Shown here: piece after piece, positions 1-7,832 of the stretch | Layout of the letters: every line of letters begins with the position of its first letter | Numbering within the stretch: the first letter of the stretch is position 1 | Source of the DNA: JAWWPY01 sp964412845 | Lineage (GTDB): Bacteria; Actinomycetota; Actinomycetes; Streptosporangiales; Streptosporangiaceae | DNA: 32,411 bases | Direction: 5' to 3' | NCBI GenBank assembly: GCA_964412845.1 | Contig: CAYPQM010000076.1 | Location: forward strand, 1 to 32,411 | Made by a program: the position numbers and the translations under genes | The notes under the pieces: generated by a model | The model's input: the letters and a program-made list of their open reading frames with translations, nothing else | Told to the model about the DNA's origin: nothing | Database searches by the model: none

Positions 1-718
1 GGCCGTGAGGCCACGGGCCGTAACCAGCCTGCTCGCCGACGCCAGCGTCCGGGCCGAAGCCGGCGTCGGCGAGCAGGCGGTGCCAGGTACCGCGGCGGAA
101 CGCGCCCAGGCGATGCGCTTCCTGCACGACCTGCACGGCACCGTCCGGCCCGCGCAGCACGAACTCGTACTCCACCTGGATCCAGTCATCGGCCGGATCC
201 GGATCCCAGGCCCATTCCCGGAAGCTCCCTTGCCGGCCTGCCGCGTCGCTGCTCCCGCCGCCGCCGGTGGCCGACTGGAACGTGTCCGCCAGGTAGTCGG
301 GGACGAACACGGCGATGCCGCCCGGCCGGCAGTGCGCGAACGCCGTCTCGATCACCTGCCGCAGGTCGGCTTCGCAGGTCATGTAGTCCACGGCGTCGTG
401 CACCAGGACCGCGTCGAACGTGCGGCCCAGCCGGAGCGTCCGCATGTCACCCTGCAGGTGCGCGCATTCGGGGTTGAGCGCCCGGGAAACCGCGAGCATC
501 TCCGCGGAGAGGTCGACGAGCGTCAGGTCCAGCTGGCCCTTCAGGTGCGCGGCGACGTGGCCGCCGCCGCTGCCCAGGTCCAGCACTTCCGGCCGCCCGG
601 CCCTGGCTGAGCGCAGCAGCTCAGCCAGGAACGCGGCCTCCGGCGCATATTCGTCCGGCGGCGAGATCAGCGGCCACCACTCCGCGAGGTCGCGGTACAG
701 CCGGTACTCACCTGCCAT
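1..718 (-). CDS. SAM-dependent class I methyltransferase (C-terminus cut by window edge)
   Basis: Translated from the ATG at 718 the frame stays open to base 1, giving 239 residues of a cytosolic methyltransferase whose C-terminus lies outside the window. The N-terminus MAGEYRLYRDLAEWW leads into a Rossmann motif I, VLDLGSGGGHVA, at about residues 45-56, which binds S-adenosylmethionine. It is followed by an acidic strand end (LTLVDLSAEML), a motif around GDMRTLRL, and FDAVLVHDAVDYM as the motif IV region. The middle and C-terminal part (EWAWDPDPADDW, then GTWHRLLADAGF) resembles Methyltransf_25/11-type small-molecule methyltransferases. The substrate cannot be told from sequence. It lies 136 bp downstream of the same-strand gene at 855-1385, with a hairpin between them, so it is probably a separate transcript. 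Confidence 0.85.
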   Translation of the reverse strand, partial: MAGEYRLYRDLAEWWPLISPPDEYAPEAAFLAELLRSARAGRPEVLDLGSGGGHVAAHLKGQLDLTLVDLSAEMLAVSRALNPECAHLQGDMRTLRLGRTFDAVLVHDAVDYMTCEADLRQVIETAFAHCRPGGIAVFVPDYLADTFQSATGGGGSSDAAGRQGSFREWAWDPDPADDWIQVEYEFVLRGPDGAVQVVQEAHRLGAFRRGTWHRLLADAGFGPDAGVGEQAGYGPWPHG

Positions 719-820
719 GCCAGTCACCGTAGTGGGCCGTCCCGCGGGCGGCCTGCCGCATCGCCTCCCGCGCCGGGGCGCCGCGGATCAACGGACAGCG
801 GTGCCCCGGTTGTCACGGCT

Positions 821-842
821 CCGCGCCGGATGGCCGGCGCGG
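821..842 (-). terminator. Stem-loop after the 176-aa gene
   Basis: The arms ccgcgccgg (821-829) and ccggcgcgg (834-842) are perfect 9-bp complements around a 4-nt loop. The structure starts 12 nt beyond the stop codon at 855. There is no T-tract, which is common for actinobacterial intrinsic terminators, so the role is inferred from position and symmetry. Confidence 0.5.
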
Positions 843-854
843 CGTGGATGCCCC

Positions 855-1385
855 CTAATCGCCCAGGTTGCCATTGTCGAACACGACCACCTTGGAGTCG
901 GTGATGGCGAGCAGTTCCTCGTCGTTCTCCCCGGCGGTGTAGTACACGCGAGCGCTGACGCCGATCTCCGGGAGCCGCGAGCTGACGATGGCCCGGCCCT
1001 CATCGAAGATGAGCTCCGGGACCGGGATCGAGTTGACGTTGGTCAGGTCGCCCGGCAGGTCGCGCGACCCGAAGTCGACACTGAAGTCCGGCGGGATGAT
1101 CATCGTGGATTCCCCGGACGGCGAGCTGTTGCTGGCGAATCCCTTGAACCAGGTGACAGTGACGAAGTTGGCCTGCCGGGCCTGGTTCGTCACCGTGACG
1201 ACGGTGGCTGACCGGGTCCTGGCGGATGTGTCGGACCTCATGAACGTCACGAGGTAGCGCGGCCGGGCGGGGTACCCGATGGAGCCTTCCTCGAGTTCCC
1301 CGAGTTCGATGTGCCGGCGGAACTGTGTTGCGGCCCGCGGGTCGGTCGGGACCTTCGCGGATGGCGTGTCGAGTGCTTTGCTCAT
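855..1385 (-). CDS. Conserved-looking hypothetical protein, 176 aa
   Basis: I do not recognise this protein. It begins MSKALDTPSAKVPTDP at an ATG preceded by GGAAGG about 8 nt upstream and ends in DNGNLGD. There is no signal peptide or membrane segment. The sequence is rich in beta-branched residues, with a likely all-beta core from about residue 40 to 170 (PRYLVTFMRSDTSARTRSATVVT, VTVTWFKGF, MIIPPDFSVDFGSRDLPGD, ARVYYTAGENDEELLAI). That pattern suggests a soluble beta-sandwich or beta-barrel domain. A hairpin follows its stop codon, so it looks monocistronic. The secreted SGNH gene lies upstream on the same strand with a 204-bp gap. That it is a real gene rests on a consistent coding pattern and a good ribosome binding site. 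Function is unknown. Confidence 0.7.
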   Translation of the reverse strand: MSKALDTPSAKVPTDPRAATQFRRHIELGELEEGSIGYPARPRYLVTFMRSDTSARTRSATVVTVTNQARQANFVTVTWFKGFASNSSPSGESTMIIPPDFSVDFGSRDLPGDLTNVNSIPVPELIFDEGRAIVSSRLPEIGVSARVYYTAGENDEELLAITDSKVVVFDNGNLGD

Positions 1386-1589
1386 GGAGCTGCCTTCCAG
1401 TCGTGGAGATGGCGGCCGACGGCGGCGGATTACCGACTGGAGGGGTGATCAGCTGAGTTCCTCCCGGCCGTCTCGCTAACAGGAGTGCGCCCGGACCGCG
1501 CTGATACAAAGGCGTGACAGCAGATCCCCGAAAGCTGAAGGACCGTCAGGCAGATCTGCTCCCCTCCGGGGTGGCAGGGGACGGGGAAG

Positions 1590-3401
1590 CTAGCCGAGCG
1601 CGGCGCGGACGATCTTCTCCAGGGCCTGCTGGCCGGCCAGCAGGGGATGCCCGTCGTAGGGGAGCGGCGGGTCGGCGATGGGGTAGAGCCACGAGTGAGC
1701 CGTGCACTCCTCGTGCCCGTGCCACGCGTCGAGGGTCGGCACATAGGTGAAGCCGTGCTTGCGGGCAGCGGTGCCAATCACGGAGTTGACCAGCGTGGCC
1801 AGGCCGTTGAGCTGCGTGCGCTCTGCGCTCGACAGCCAGTTGCAGTTGCGGGCCGCCGACTGACGGGCCGGGAATATCCGCGGGTAGCCGATCACCGCCA
1901 CCGATGTGCCCGGCGCCGCGTCCCGGATGGCGTCATAAGCCCGGCGCAGGACGCCGGGGAATGTCTTCTCAATGTAATTCCGCGCCGTGCTGAGCCGGTG
2001 ATCAATGATGCAGTTGGCCAGGAAGCAGTTCGACAGGACGGACCCGAATCCGAAGTCGTTGCCGCCAATTGTGATCGTGATGAGCTGGGGCGGCTGCGGC
2101 AGCGCTTCGAGCTGCCTGATCTGGGACGGTTCATGGTTGAATCGGCGTGATGTGACATCCTTTGTCGTGGCACCTGAGCACGCTATGTGCGCCTCCATCG
2201 TGATCGTAGGGTCGGCGGCCGCGAGCAGCCGCGGCCACGCCTGCGCGCTGCGGTGGCAGTGGTCCCCGTTCTTGACGTCGGTGCCTGGATCGAAGGGCGG
2301 GTTGCCCTCACCGGATGAGTACGAGTCGCCCATGGCGACCAGCGTCCGCACCGGCTGTCCCGCTACGGCCAGGACCTGGCCGACCCAGACGATGCAGTCG
2401 CCCTGACCGGTCACCGCCAGGGCGGCCGACGTGTCGCCGGGCGTGATGTGGGCGCTGACATCCGCGGTCACCGTGTCCCACAGGTTTCCCCGGGAGTAGC
2501 CCGGGACGGCCTGCGGGTCGGCGCCAGTAAAGCTGACCGCGGGGAGGGTAGCGCCACCGAACGCCGCCGTGTTCCCGGCTTGCTGCCCGTCGGCGACGAT
2601 GTATGTCGCCATGGCCGACGCCGGTGAGCTGGCCATGAAGCCGCCCAGTGTCGCGCCGGCCGGGTGGCCTGCGTTGGTCATGGTGGCGCCGGCGGCGATC
2701 TGGATGACAGCCGCGGGCATGGACCTGAGTTCGTAGACGACAACCAGGCTGGCCCCCTCAAGCAGCGGCGGAGCCGAGCCCGCGGTCCACGGGTCGGCTC
2801 CATCGCCCTGGCCGGTGGCGAAACCAGAGAGCGCGAAGAAGCCATTGCCGCCGACCAGGCTGGTCACATCCGCTGCGTAGGACCAGTTGCCCGCCACCGA
2901 CCAGCACGGGCTCGCGCCCGAGGCCCGCTCAGTGCCGGTGACCGGGGTCCCGTTGAAGGTGCCCCGCGCGAACGCTGGATCCTGGGTGTCGGCGAGGACA
3001 TCCCAGAGCAGGATGGCGGACTTCACCGTGGCGCCAGCCGGCACGCCGGTGATGGTGATCGTGCCATGCCCGAGATTGCGCATCCCTATCCCGGCCGCCG
3101 TGTAGCCGCCGTGCCCGACCACTGTCGCGACCGTGGCCAGGGCGCCCGTGGCAGCGGCTGGGACGGCCGTGCTGGATCGCTTAACCGTCGCGCGCTCAGC
3201 CGATCCGCTTTTCGCGGCAATTGTGCCTTCGGCGGCTGAGCGGCCCTTGACTGAACCTGGCCTGGGCACAGGCGAAGCTGCGGCTGCGGAAACGGTGCCA
3301 CTGGCGAATATGATCGCGCTGAGCGTGATCAGCGTCCTTTTCGCGGGTATCCGCGGCCGGCCTGCATCACATTCCAGATGACCTGCGAATGAAATGCGCA
3401 T
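1590..3401 (-). CDS. Secreted SGNH/GDSL-family hydrolase with N-terminal beta domain
   Basis: This is a 603-aa exported esterase/lipase-type protein. I chose the ATG at 3401 because GGGGGA sits 5 nt upstream; a TTG four codons earlier is possible but would lie over that ribosome binding site. The N-terminus has a basic stretch and a hydrophobic segment (LITLSAIIFASG) with a likely signal-peptidase site near AAAASP. Residues ~85-350 form a beta-rich region (AILLWDVL, GTFNGTPV, CWSVAGNWSYAADVT) resembling DUF3344-like secreted domains, a weak assignment. The C-terminal ~250 residues carry SGNH blocks: GDSYSSGEGN (nucleophile Ser360), CSGAT, GGNDFGF and a terminal DGHPLLAGQ with the catalytic His near residue 585. 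Paired cysteines suit an extracellular fold. The natural substrate (lipid, polysaccharide ester) is unknown. Confidence 0.85.
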   Translation of the reverse strand: MRISFAGHLECDAGRPRIPAKRTLITLSAIIFASGTVSAAAASPVPRPGSVKGRSAAEGTIAAKSGSAERATVKRSSTAVPAAATGALATVATVVGHGGYTAAGIGMRNLGHGTITITGVPAGATVKSAILLWDVLADTQDPAFARGTFNGTPVTGTERASGASPCWSVAGNWSYAADVTSLVGGNGFFALSGFATGQGDGADPWTAGSAPPLLEGASLVVVYELRSMPAAVIQIAAGATMTNAGHPAGATLGGFMASSPASAMATYIVADGQQAGNTAAFGGATLPAVSFTGADPQAVPGYSRGNLWDTVTADVSAHITPGDTSAALAVTGQGDCIVWVGQVLAVAGQPVRTLVAMGDSYSSGEGNPPFDPGTDVKNGDHCHRSAQAWPRLLAAADPTITMEAHIACSGATTKDVTSRRFNHEPSQIRQLEALPQPPQLITITIGGNDFGFGSVLSNCFLANCIIDHRLSTARNYIEKTFPGVLRRAYDAIRDAAPGTSVAVIGYPRIFPARQSAARNCNWLSSAERTQLNGLATLVNSVIGTAARKHGFTYVPTLDAWHGHEECTAHSWLYPIADPPLPYDGHPLLAGQQALEKIVRAALG

Positions 3402-3565
3402 AAGTCCCCCCAAGGATCGCGGGGCCTGGAAGCCTGGGTCCCTGGCCTGACACGTTGCCAGAAATTCGCGCGGCCGGGCCGAGAAAGGCCGGACCCGCCC
3501 ATCCTCGATGTCCCGGGCTGATGGCCGCGGCGCAGTCCTGGCTCAAGCCGTGGCCCGGCCCAGGG

Positions 3566-4213
3566 CTAGTCGGCGAGGAGCAGGCGGCGCCAGGCGTCGG
3601 CGAGGAAGCGCTCGTAGCGTTCCGGGCTCCAGCCGCGCTGGCTGACCAGCAACTGGTAGAGCTCGGGGGCGTTGGTGGCCCAGACGATGTCGGCGGCGTC
3701 GTCGAGATCCACTCGCAAGGTGGCCACGGCGGCGAGTCCGGCCGCGAAGCGGCGCATGTTGGCCGCGCGCCGCTCGGCGATCTCCTGCCACAGCGTGGCC
3801 AGCCCCGGCTCAGCGGGTGCGGCCTGCTGCAGTATGCCGAGGACGGGGGCAAGCCGGCCGGCGATCATCCGCATCGCCGCCGCGTAGATGACGATCTTGG
3901 TCTCAGCGTCGGGAGCGGCCTGGATCGCCTGGACGTAGTCGCGCTCCCCGGCCGGGACGGCCTGGCTCGTGCCGGAGATCGCGGTTTCGACCAGCAGGCG
4001 GGCCAGCGCGGGCTTGCGGCCGACTGACGCGTAGACGGTGTCGAGCGCCACACCTGCCTGCTCGGCGATCGCCAGCATCGGCGTCGCGGCATAGCCACGG
4101 CTGGCGAACAGGTCCAGCGCGGCGTCCAGGATGGCCTGGCGGGTGTTCTCGGCGGCCTGGCGCCGCCTGCTCGTGTCGTAACGCCTCTTGACGGGGGGCT
4201 GCACAGGGACCAT
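3566..4213 (-). CDS. TetR/AcrR-family transcriptional regulator
   Basis: This DNA-binding repressor-type protein is about 215 aa. The N-terminal helix-turn-helix domain is clear: NTRQAILDAALDLFASRGYA, then TPMLAIAEQAGVALDTVYASV, with the recognition helix near VALDTVYASVGRK. The C-terminal ligand-binding half is helical and ends in WRRLLLAD. Two in-frame ATGs compete, at 4228 and 4213; a far upstream start at 4279 would overlap the divergent gene. I prefer 4213 because it leaves the palindrome at 4227-4245 entirely in the leader. Neither ATG has a strong ribosome binding site. The divergent small protein at 4267 is the likely target, together with autoregulation. Effector ligand unknown. Confidence 0.88.
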   Translation of the reverse strand: MVPVQPPVKRRYDTSRRRQAAENTRQAILDAALDLFASRGYAATPMLAIAEQAGVALDTVYASVGRKPALARLLVETAISGTSQAVPAGERDYVQAIQAAPDAETKIVIYAAAMRMIAGRLAPVLGILQQAAPAEPGLATLWQEIAERRAANMRRFAAGLAAVATLRVDLDDAADIVWATNAPELYQLLVSQRGWSPERYERFLADAWRRLLLAD

Positions 4214-4226
4214 GCTACCAATATTC

Positions 4227-4245
4227 ATCCGAAATAACTTCGGAT
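4227..4245. promoter_or_regulatory. Putative TetR operator (perfect palindrome)
   Basis: The arms ATCCGAA and TTCGGAT are perfect 7-bp inverted repeats separated by ATAAC. The site lies in the divergent gap between the TetR gene and the gene at 4267. It is much more AT-rich than its surroundings, which fits a promoter plus operator. Size and position are typical of TetR autoregulatory sites; binding is inferred. Confidence 0.6.
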
Positions 4246-4266
4246 CAATAGCCGGAAGCGGGGCAC

Positions 4267-4572
4267 ATGACCTACGCATTCACCTACGAGGTGCCGATCA
4301 ACGCTGAGATCTATGCCCGCATCAAGGAGGGCATCGGCACCGAGCCCGCCCCCGGCATGATCGCGCACCTCGCCTACCGCACCGAGGCCGGGCTGCGCTA
4401 TGTCGATGTCTGGGAGACCAAGGACGATTTCGAGACCTTCGAGCGCGACCGCCTGCATCCTGTCGTGCACTCGCTGCTGCAGGAAATGCTCGGCTTCATC
4501 CCCCCCGAGCCCCCGCGCACGATGCTCGACATGGTCGACGCATGGACCGCGGAGCACACCCCGGCGGCATGA
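4267..4572 (+). CDS. Small dimeric alpha/beta-barrel protein (ABM-like), hypothetical
   Basis: This 101-aa soluble protein starts at an ATG 21 nt past the palindrome. It has the alternating beta-alpha-beta pattern of the dimeric ferredoxin-like barrel superfamily that includes antibiotic biosynthesis monooxygenases: MTYAFTYEVPINAEIYARI, then GMIAHLAYRTEAGLRYVDVW, then ETKDDFETFERDRLHP and a helical tail. The helix-strand phrase YVDVWETKDDFETFE is typical of these domains, where a substrate or cofactor sits in the barrel cavity. No metal or flavin motif identifies a reaction. Its divergent TetR neighbour suggests ligand-induced expression. Alternatives are a stress-response or ligand-binding barrel without catalytic activity. 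Confidence 0.75.
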   Translation: MTYAFTYEVPINAEIYARIKEGIGTEPAPGMIAHLAYRTEAGLRYVDVWETKDDFETFERDRLHPVVHSLLQEMLGFIPPEPPRTMLDMVDAWTAEHTPAA

Positions 4573-4713
4573 CATCGTGGTGCAGGGTCCGGCGGCACGC
4601 TGGGCAGATGTTGATCGTGCATCCATAGCGGAACGGCGCCAAACCAGCGGAAAAGCCTGCTCACGGGACCGCGGCCCGGCCCGGCCCGGCGGCCGGATGC
4701 GAGACTGGAAGCC

Positions 4714-6261
4714 ATGTCATCGCCGCCGCTCTGCCTCGTCACCGGAGCATCTGGGTACATCGGCGGGCGGCTGGTCCCCGAACTGCTCGCCGCGGGGTAC
4801 CCCGTCCGGTGCATGGCCCGCGACCCGGGGAAGCTCAGTGACCGGCCCTGGTCAGGTGACGTCGAGGTCGCGGCCGCCGACGCGATGGACCCGGCCGCGG
4901 TGCGGCGCGCCCTGGACGGCGTCAAGGTGGCCTACTACCTCATCCACTCCCTGGGCACTGGTGCGTCGTTCGAATGGCGGGACCGTGACGCCGCGCGGAT
5001 CTTCGCGGCCGCCGCCGTGTCCGCCAGGGTGAAGCGGATCGTCTACCTGGGCGGTATCGTGTCCGGCCCGGCCGCTGGCCTGTCACCGCACCTGCGGTCG
5101 CGCGCCGAAGTGGGGGAGATCCTGCTGGCCAGTGGCGTGCCGACGGCCGCACTGCAGGCGGCCGTGATCATCGGCAGCGGGTCGGCGTCATTCGAGATGC
5201 TCCGGTACCTCACCGAGCGCCTGCCGGCGATGGTCACCCCGCGGTGGGTCGGCACCCGCATCCAGCCGATCGCCGTGCACGATGTGCTGCGTTACCTCGT
5301 CGGGTCGGCGTCGCTTCCCGGCAGCGTCAGCCGCCGCTTCGACATCGGCGGCCCGGACATCCTGACCTACGCGGAGATGATGCGCCGGTACTCCGACGTG
5401 GCCGGGCTGCGGCCGCGGGTTCTCATCCGGGTGCCGCTGCTCACTCCCCGGCTCTCCTCGCTGTGGGTGGGGCTGGTGACGCCAGTGCCTTCCGGGCTGG
5501 CCCGGCCGCTGGTCGAATCGCTCAGGAACGAGGTTGTCTGCGCCGAGCACGACATTGCCTGGTACGTCCCGGATCCGCCCGAGGGCCTGGTCCCGCTGGA
5601 CAAGGCCATCGCCTTGGCCCTGCGGCACACCCGCGAGGGTGATGTCTCCACCCGATGGTCATCGGCCGGCACCCCCGGCGCCCCCAGCGACCCGCTGCCG
5701 AGTGACCCGTCGTGGGCCGGTGGTTCGCTGTACGTGGACGAGCGCGTCAGCCCCGTCCGGGCGTCGCCTGCGACATTGTGGCGGGTCATCGAGGGCATCG
5801 GCGGCGAGACCGGGTGGTATTCCTTCCGGGCCGCGTGGGCCGTGCGCGGGCTGCTCGACCGGCTGGCCGGCGGCGTCGGGCTGCGCCGCGGACGGCGTGA
5901 TCCGCGCCGCCTGCTCGTCGGTGACGCGCTGGATTTCTGGCGCGTCGAGGCGATCACGCCGGGATCGCTGCTGCGGCTGCGGGCGGAGATGAAGCTGCCC
6001 GGCCTGGCCTGGCTCGAGCTGTCGGTCGGCCAGGACTCCGGCGGCCAGACGACCTACCGCCAGCGGGCTGTCTTCCAGCCGCGCGGGCTCGCCGGACACG
6101 CGTACTGGCGGTCCATCGCGCCGTTCCACGGCGTGGTGTTCGGCGGGATGCTCCGCAACATCACCGCCGCCGCCGAGCGGGCCGGCCCCCCGGCGGCTGG
6201 TCCGCCGGCCGCGAGCCCGCTGCCGGCCGCCGCTGAGCCATCCGGCCCGCCCGGCGGCTGA
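4714..6261 (+). CDS. NAD(P)-binding epimerase-like protein fused to DUF2867
   Basis: This is a 515-aa two-domain protein. The N-terminal ~300 residues form an atypical extended SDR/NmrA-like Rossmann domain with the nucleotide motif TGASGYIGGRLV at residues 10-21. It is followed by VRCMARDP, AYYLIHSLG and KRIVYLGGI, and a C-terminal RFDIGGPDILTYAEMM segment. From about residue 335 to 490 comes a DUF2867-type domain (SLYVDERVSPVRASPATLW, then GDALDFWRVEAITPGSLLRL, then HGVVFGGMLRNI). This fusion is a known actinobacterial and proteobacterial architecture of unknown substrate. The tail is a low-complexity Ala/Pro stretch. The start ATG at 4714 has no strong Shine-Dalgarno. A perfect hairpin follows the stop codon. 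Confidence 0.85.
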   Translation: MSSPPLCLVTGASGYIGGRLVPELLAAGYPVRCMARDPGKLSDRPWSGDVEVAAADAMDPAAVRRALDGVKVAYYLIHSLGTGASFEWRDRDAARIFAAAAVSARVKRIVYLGGIVSGPAAGLSPHLRSRAEVGEILLASGVPTAALQAAVIIGSGSASFEMLRYLTERLPAMVTPRWVGTRIQPIAVHDVLRYLVGSASLPGSVSRRFDIGGPDILTYAEMMRRYSDVAGLRPRVLIRVPLLTPRLSSLWVGLVTPVPSGLARPLVESLRNEVVCAEHDIAWYVPDPPEGLVPLDKAIALALRHTREGDVSTRWSSAGTPGAPSDPLPSDPSWAGGSLYVDERVSPVRASPATLWRVIEGIGGETGWYSFRAAWAVRGLLDRLAGGVGLRRGRRDPRRLLVGDALDFWRVEAITPGSLLRLRAEMKLPGLAWLELSVGQDSGGQTTYRQRAVFQPRGLAGHAYWRSIAPFHGVVFGGMLRNITAAAERAGPPAAGPPAASPLPAAAEPSGPPGG

Positions 6262-6265
6262 TTCC

Positions 6266-6289
6266 GCCCGGCGGCTGATCCCGCCGGGC
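6266..6289 (+). terminator. Stem-loop terminator after the SDR-DUF2867 gene
   Basis: The perfect 9-bp arms GCCCGGCGG and CCGCCGGGC flank the loop CTGATC, starting 4 nt after the TGA at 6261. The left arm belongs to a 15-bp direct repeat of the gene's own last codons (copies at 6248-6262 and 6265-6279). The gene beyond is convergent, so the stem may serve both strands. Confidence 0.6.
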
Positions 6290-6344
6290 AGGCAGCCCTC
6301 AGCCACCGCCCAGCCCGCCCTCGGCCTGCCGGGCGCTGAGCGGT

Positions 6345-6860
6345 CTACCGGCCGGTGACCCCGTCGATGCTCTCGCGCAGCAGGTCGGCGTGACCGTTGT
6401 GCCGTGCGTACTCGCCGATCATGTGCAGGTAGGTCATCCGGAGCGAGAAGGTCTCACCGCGGACGTCGAACGTATGGTCAAACGCCAGGTCGGCCGCGGC
6501 CTCGTCGGCGTGCCGCCACTCGTCGAGCAACCGCCGGAAGTCGGCTTCCGCTTGCGCCGGACCGAGGTCGTTGAAGTCGGAGTCCTTGCCCCGCGACAGG
6601 TCATACATCGGTTCGATCGGCTGGCCCGCTGCCCGCTGGCGAAACCAGATGCGTTCCACCTTGGCCATGTGCCGGATCAGCCCGAGCAGGGACAGGTTGG
6701 AGGAGGCCAGCGGCCGGCTGGCCAGTTGCTCGCCGTTCAGGCCCGCGCAGATGTTCAGCAGCGTGCTGCGCTGCCAGGCCAGGTACCCCTCCAGGATGGG
6801 CCGGTCGGCGCCGGTGAGGGGCCCGTCGACAGGGTCCGGGGCGGGCGCGGTCCACGTCAT
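6345..6860 (-). CDS. DinB-family (DUF664-like) protein
   Basis: This 171-aa four-helix-bundle protein belongs to the DinB/YfiT-like superfamily, whose members use a His triad to bind a divalent metal and often act as thiol-dependent transferases (mycothiol in actinomycetes). Typical signatures are a helix around AWQRSTLLNICAGLNGEQLA, then SLLGLIRHMAKVERIWFRQ (first His in LIRHM) and TYLHMIGEYARHNGHADLLRESI near the C-terminus, which supplies the remaining histidines. I chose the ATG at 6860 because AAGGA lies 7 nt upstream. The longer reading frame to 7049 only runs back through the tandem repeat and into the neighbouring gene. Substrate unknown. Confidence 0.88.
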   Translation of the reverse strand: MTWTAPAPDPVDGPLTGADRPILEGYLAWQRSTLLNICAGLNGEQLASRPLASSNLSLLGLIRHMAKVERIWFRQRAAGQPIEPMYDLSRGKDSDFNDLGPAQAEADFRRLLDEWRHADEAAADLAFDHTFDVRGETFSLRMTYLHMIGEYARHNGHADLLRESIDGVTGR

Positions 6861-6878
6861 GACCGGATCCTTGCACAC

Positions 6879-6934
6879 GGTGACCTGAGCCCGGTGACCT
6901 GAGCCCGGTGACCTGAGCCCGGTGACCTGAGCCC
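6879..6934. repeat. Four perfect tandem copies of a 14-bp unit
   Basis: The unit GGTGACCTGAGCCC occurs four times head to tail at 6879, 6893, 6907 and 6921, followed by a partial GGTCACCC. It fills most of the divergent gap between the DinB and SDR genes. Each GGTGACC can pair with the terminal GGTCACC, so the last copy can form a 7-bp stem. It could be a multi-site operator or a simple slippage minisatellite. Confidence 0.9.
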
Positions 6935-6999
6935 GGTCACCCGGGGAGGTTATGGTCATGCCATCCGCGCAAGGCTGGCTCGGCTGTGGGAGGGAACCG

Positions 7000-7761
7000 G
7001 TGACGGTACTGGAGCGTTTCGCCCTGACCGGCAAGAAAGCGCTGGTCACCGGCGGTAATCAAGGGCTGGGTAAGGCCTTCGCCGCGGCCCTGGCCCAGGC
7101 TGGTGCCCAGGTCGTCTTTGTCGCGCGGGACGCCGGGCGCAACGCGGCCGCCGTCCGCGAGCTGCGCGGCCAGGGCCTGGACGTGTCGTCGATCGACGCT
7201 GACATCACCCGCGACGCCGATGCGATTACCGACCAGGCGGCCGAAAAACTCAGCGGCCTGGACATTCTGGTCAATAACGCCGGGATCTGTTTCCACAACG
7301 AGTCCTGGCAGGTGACGGACGACGAGTGGATGCAGGTGTTCGACCTGAACGTGCGGGCGCTCTGGAATTGCAGCCGCGCCGCGGGCCGTCGCATGGCCGC
7401 CTCCGGCGGAGGTTCGATCATCAACGTCGGCTCGATCTCGGGGATGATCGTCAATCGCCCGCAGTGGCAGCCCGCGTACAACGCGTCCAAGGCCGCGGTG
7501 CACCAGCTGACCAGATCGCTGGCCGCGGAATGGGCCGGGGTGGGCATCCGGGTCAACGCGGTCGCCCCGGGCTATGTAAAGACCGAGATGGCGCCGGTTG
7601 ACCGTCCGGAATTCCGCCGCCACTGGATCGAGGACACCCCGCAGCAGCGATACGCACTGCCGGAAGAGATCGCACCAAGTGTCGTCTTCCTGGCCAGCGC
7701 CGCCTCATCGTTCATGACTGGATCCGTGCTGGTCATCGACGGTGGGTACACGCTCTGGTGA
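7000..7761 (+). CDS. SDR-family oxidoreductase (classical short-chain dehydrogenase)
   Basis: This cytosolic NAD(P)-dependent dehydrogenase/reductase is 253 aa, the usual size. The motifs are TGGNQGLG (cofactor binding, about residues 17-24), NNAG, a catalytic Ser in NVGSIS, YNASK (Tyr and Lys), and the C-terminal GSVLVIDGGYTLW. It looks closest to gluconate 5-dehydrogenase or sorbitol/polyol-type SDRs, but the substrate cannot be assigned. I chose the GTG at 7000 because GGAGG lies 6-7 nt upstream and homologues begin close to LxGKxALVTGG. An ATG at 6952 or 6958 behind GGGGAGG is an alternative that would add 14-16 residues. The 14-bp tandem repeats end just upstream. Confidence 0.9.
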   Translation: MTVLERFALTGKKALVTGGNQGLGKAFAAALAQAGAQVVFVARDAGRNAAAVRELRGQGLDVSSIDADITRDADAITDQAAEKLSGLDILVNNAGICFHNESWQVTDDEWMQVFDLNVRALWNCSRAAGRRMAASGGGSIINVGSISGMIVNRPQWQPAYNASKAAVHQLTRSLAAEWAGVGIRVNAVAPGYVKTEMAPVDRPEFRRHWIEDTPQQRYALPEEIAPSVVFLASAASSFMTGSVLVIDGGYTLW

Positions 7762-7832
7762 CGGCCCGGCCGCAGCTCGCTCTCAAAGTGGGCCAGAGCG
7801 CGCGCTGGGGCCGGTAGCCGTGGCAGCATCAC

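Noticed and set aside
1519..1560. 8-bp inverted repeat AGCAGATC/GATCTGCT with a 26-nt loop between the SGNH and 176-aa genes
   Set aside because: Loop too long and no promoter or stop-codon context to support a role; chance occurrence cannot be excluded.
4672..4690. Short CGGCC tandem run before the SDR-DUF2867 gene
   Set aside because: Simple low-complexity GC run of under 20 bp, expected by chance here.
6861..7049. N-terminal extension of the DinB protein through the 14-bp repeats
   Set aside because: The extension is encoded by the tandem repeat and the neighbouring gene, and a good ribosome binding site precedes the internal ATG at 6860.
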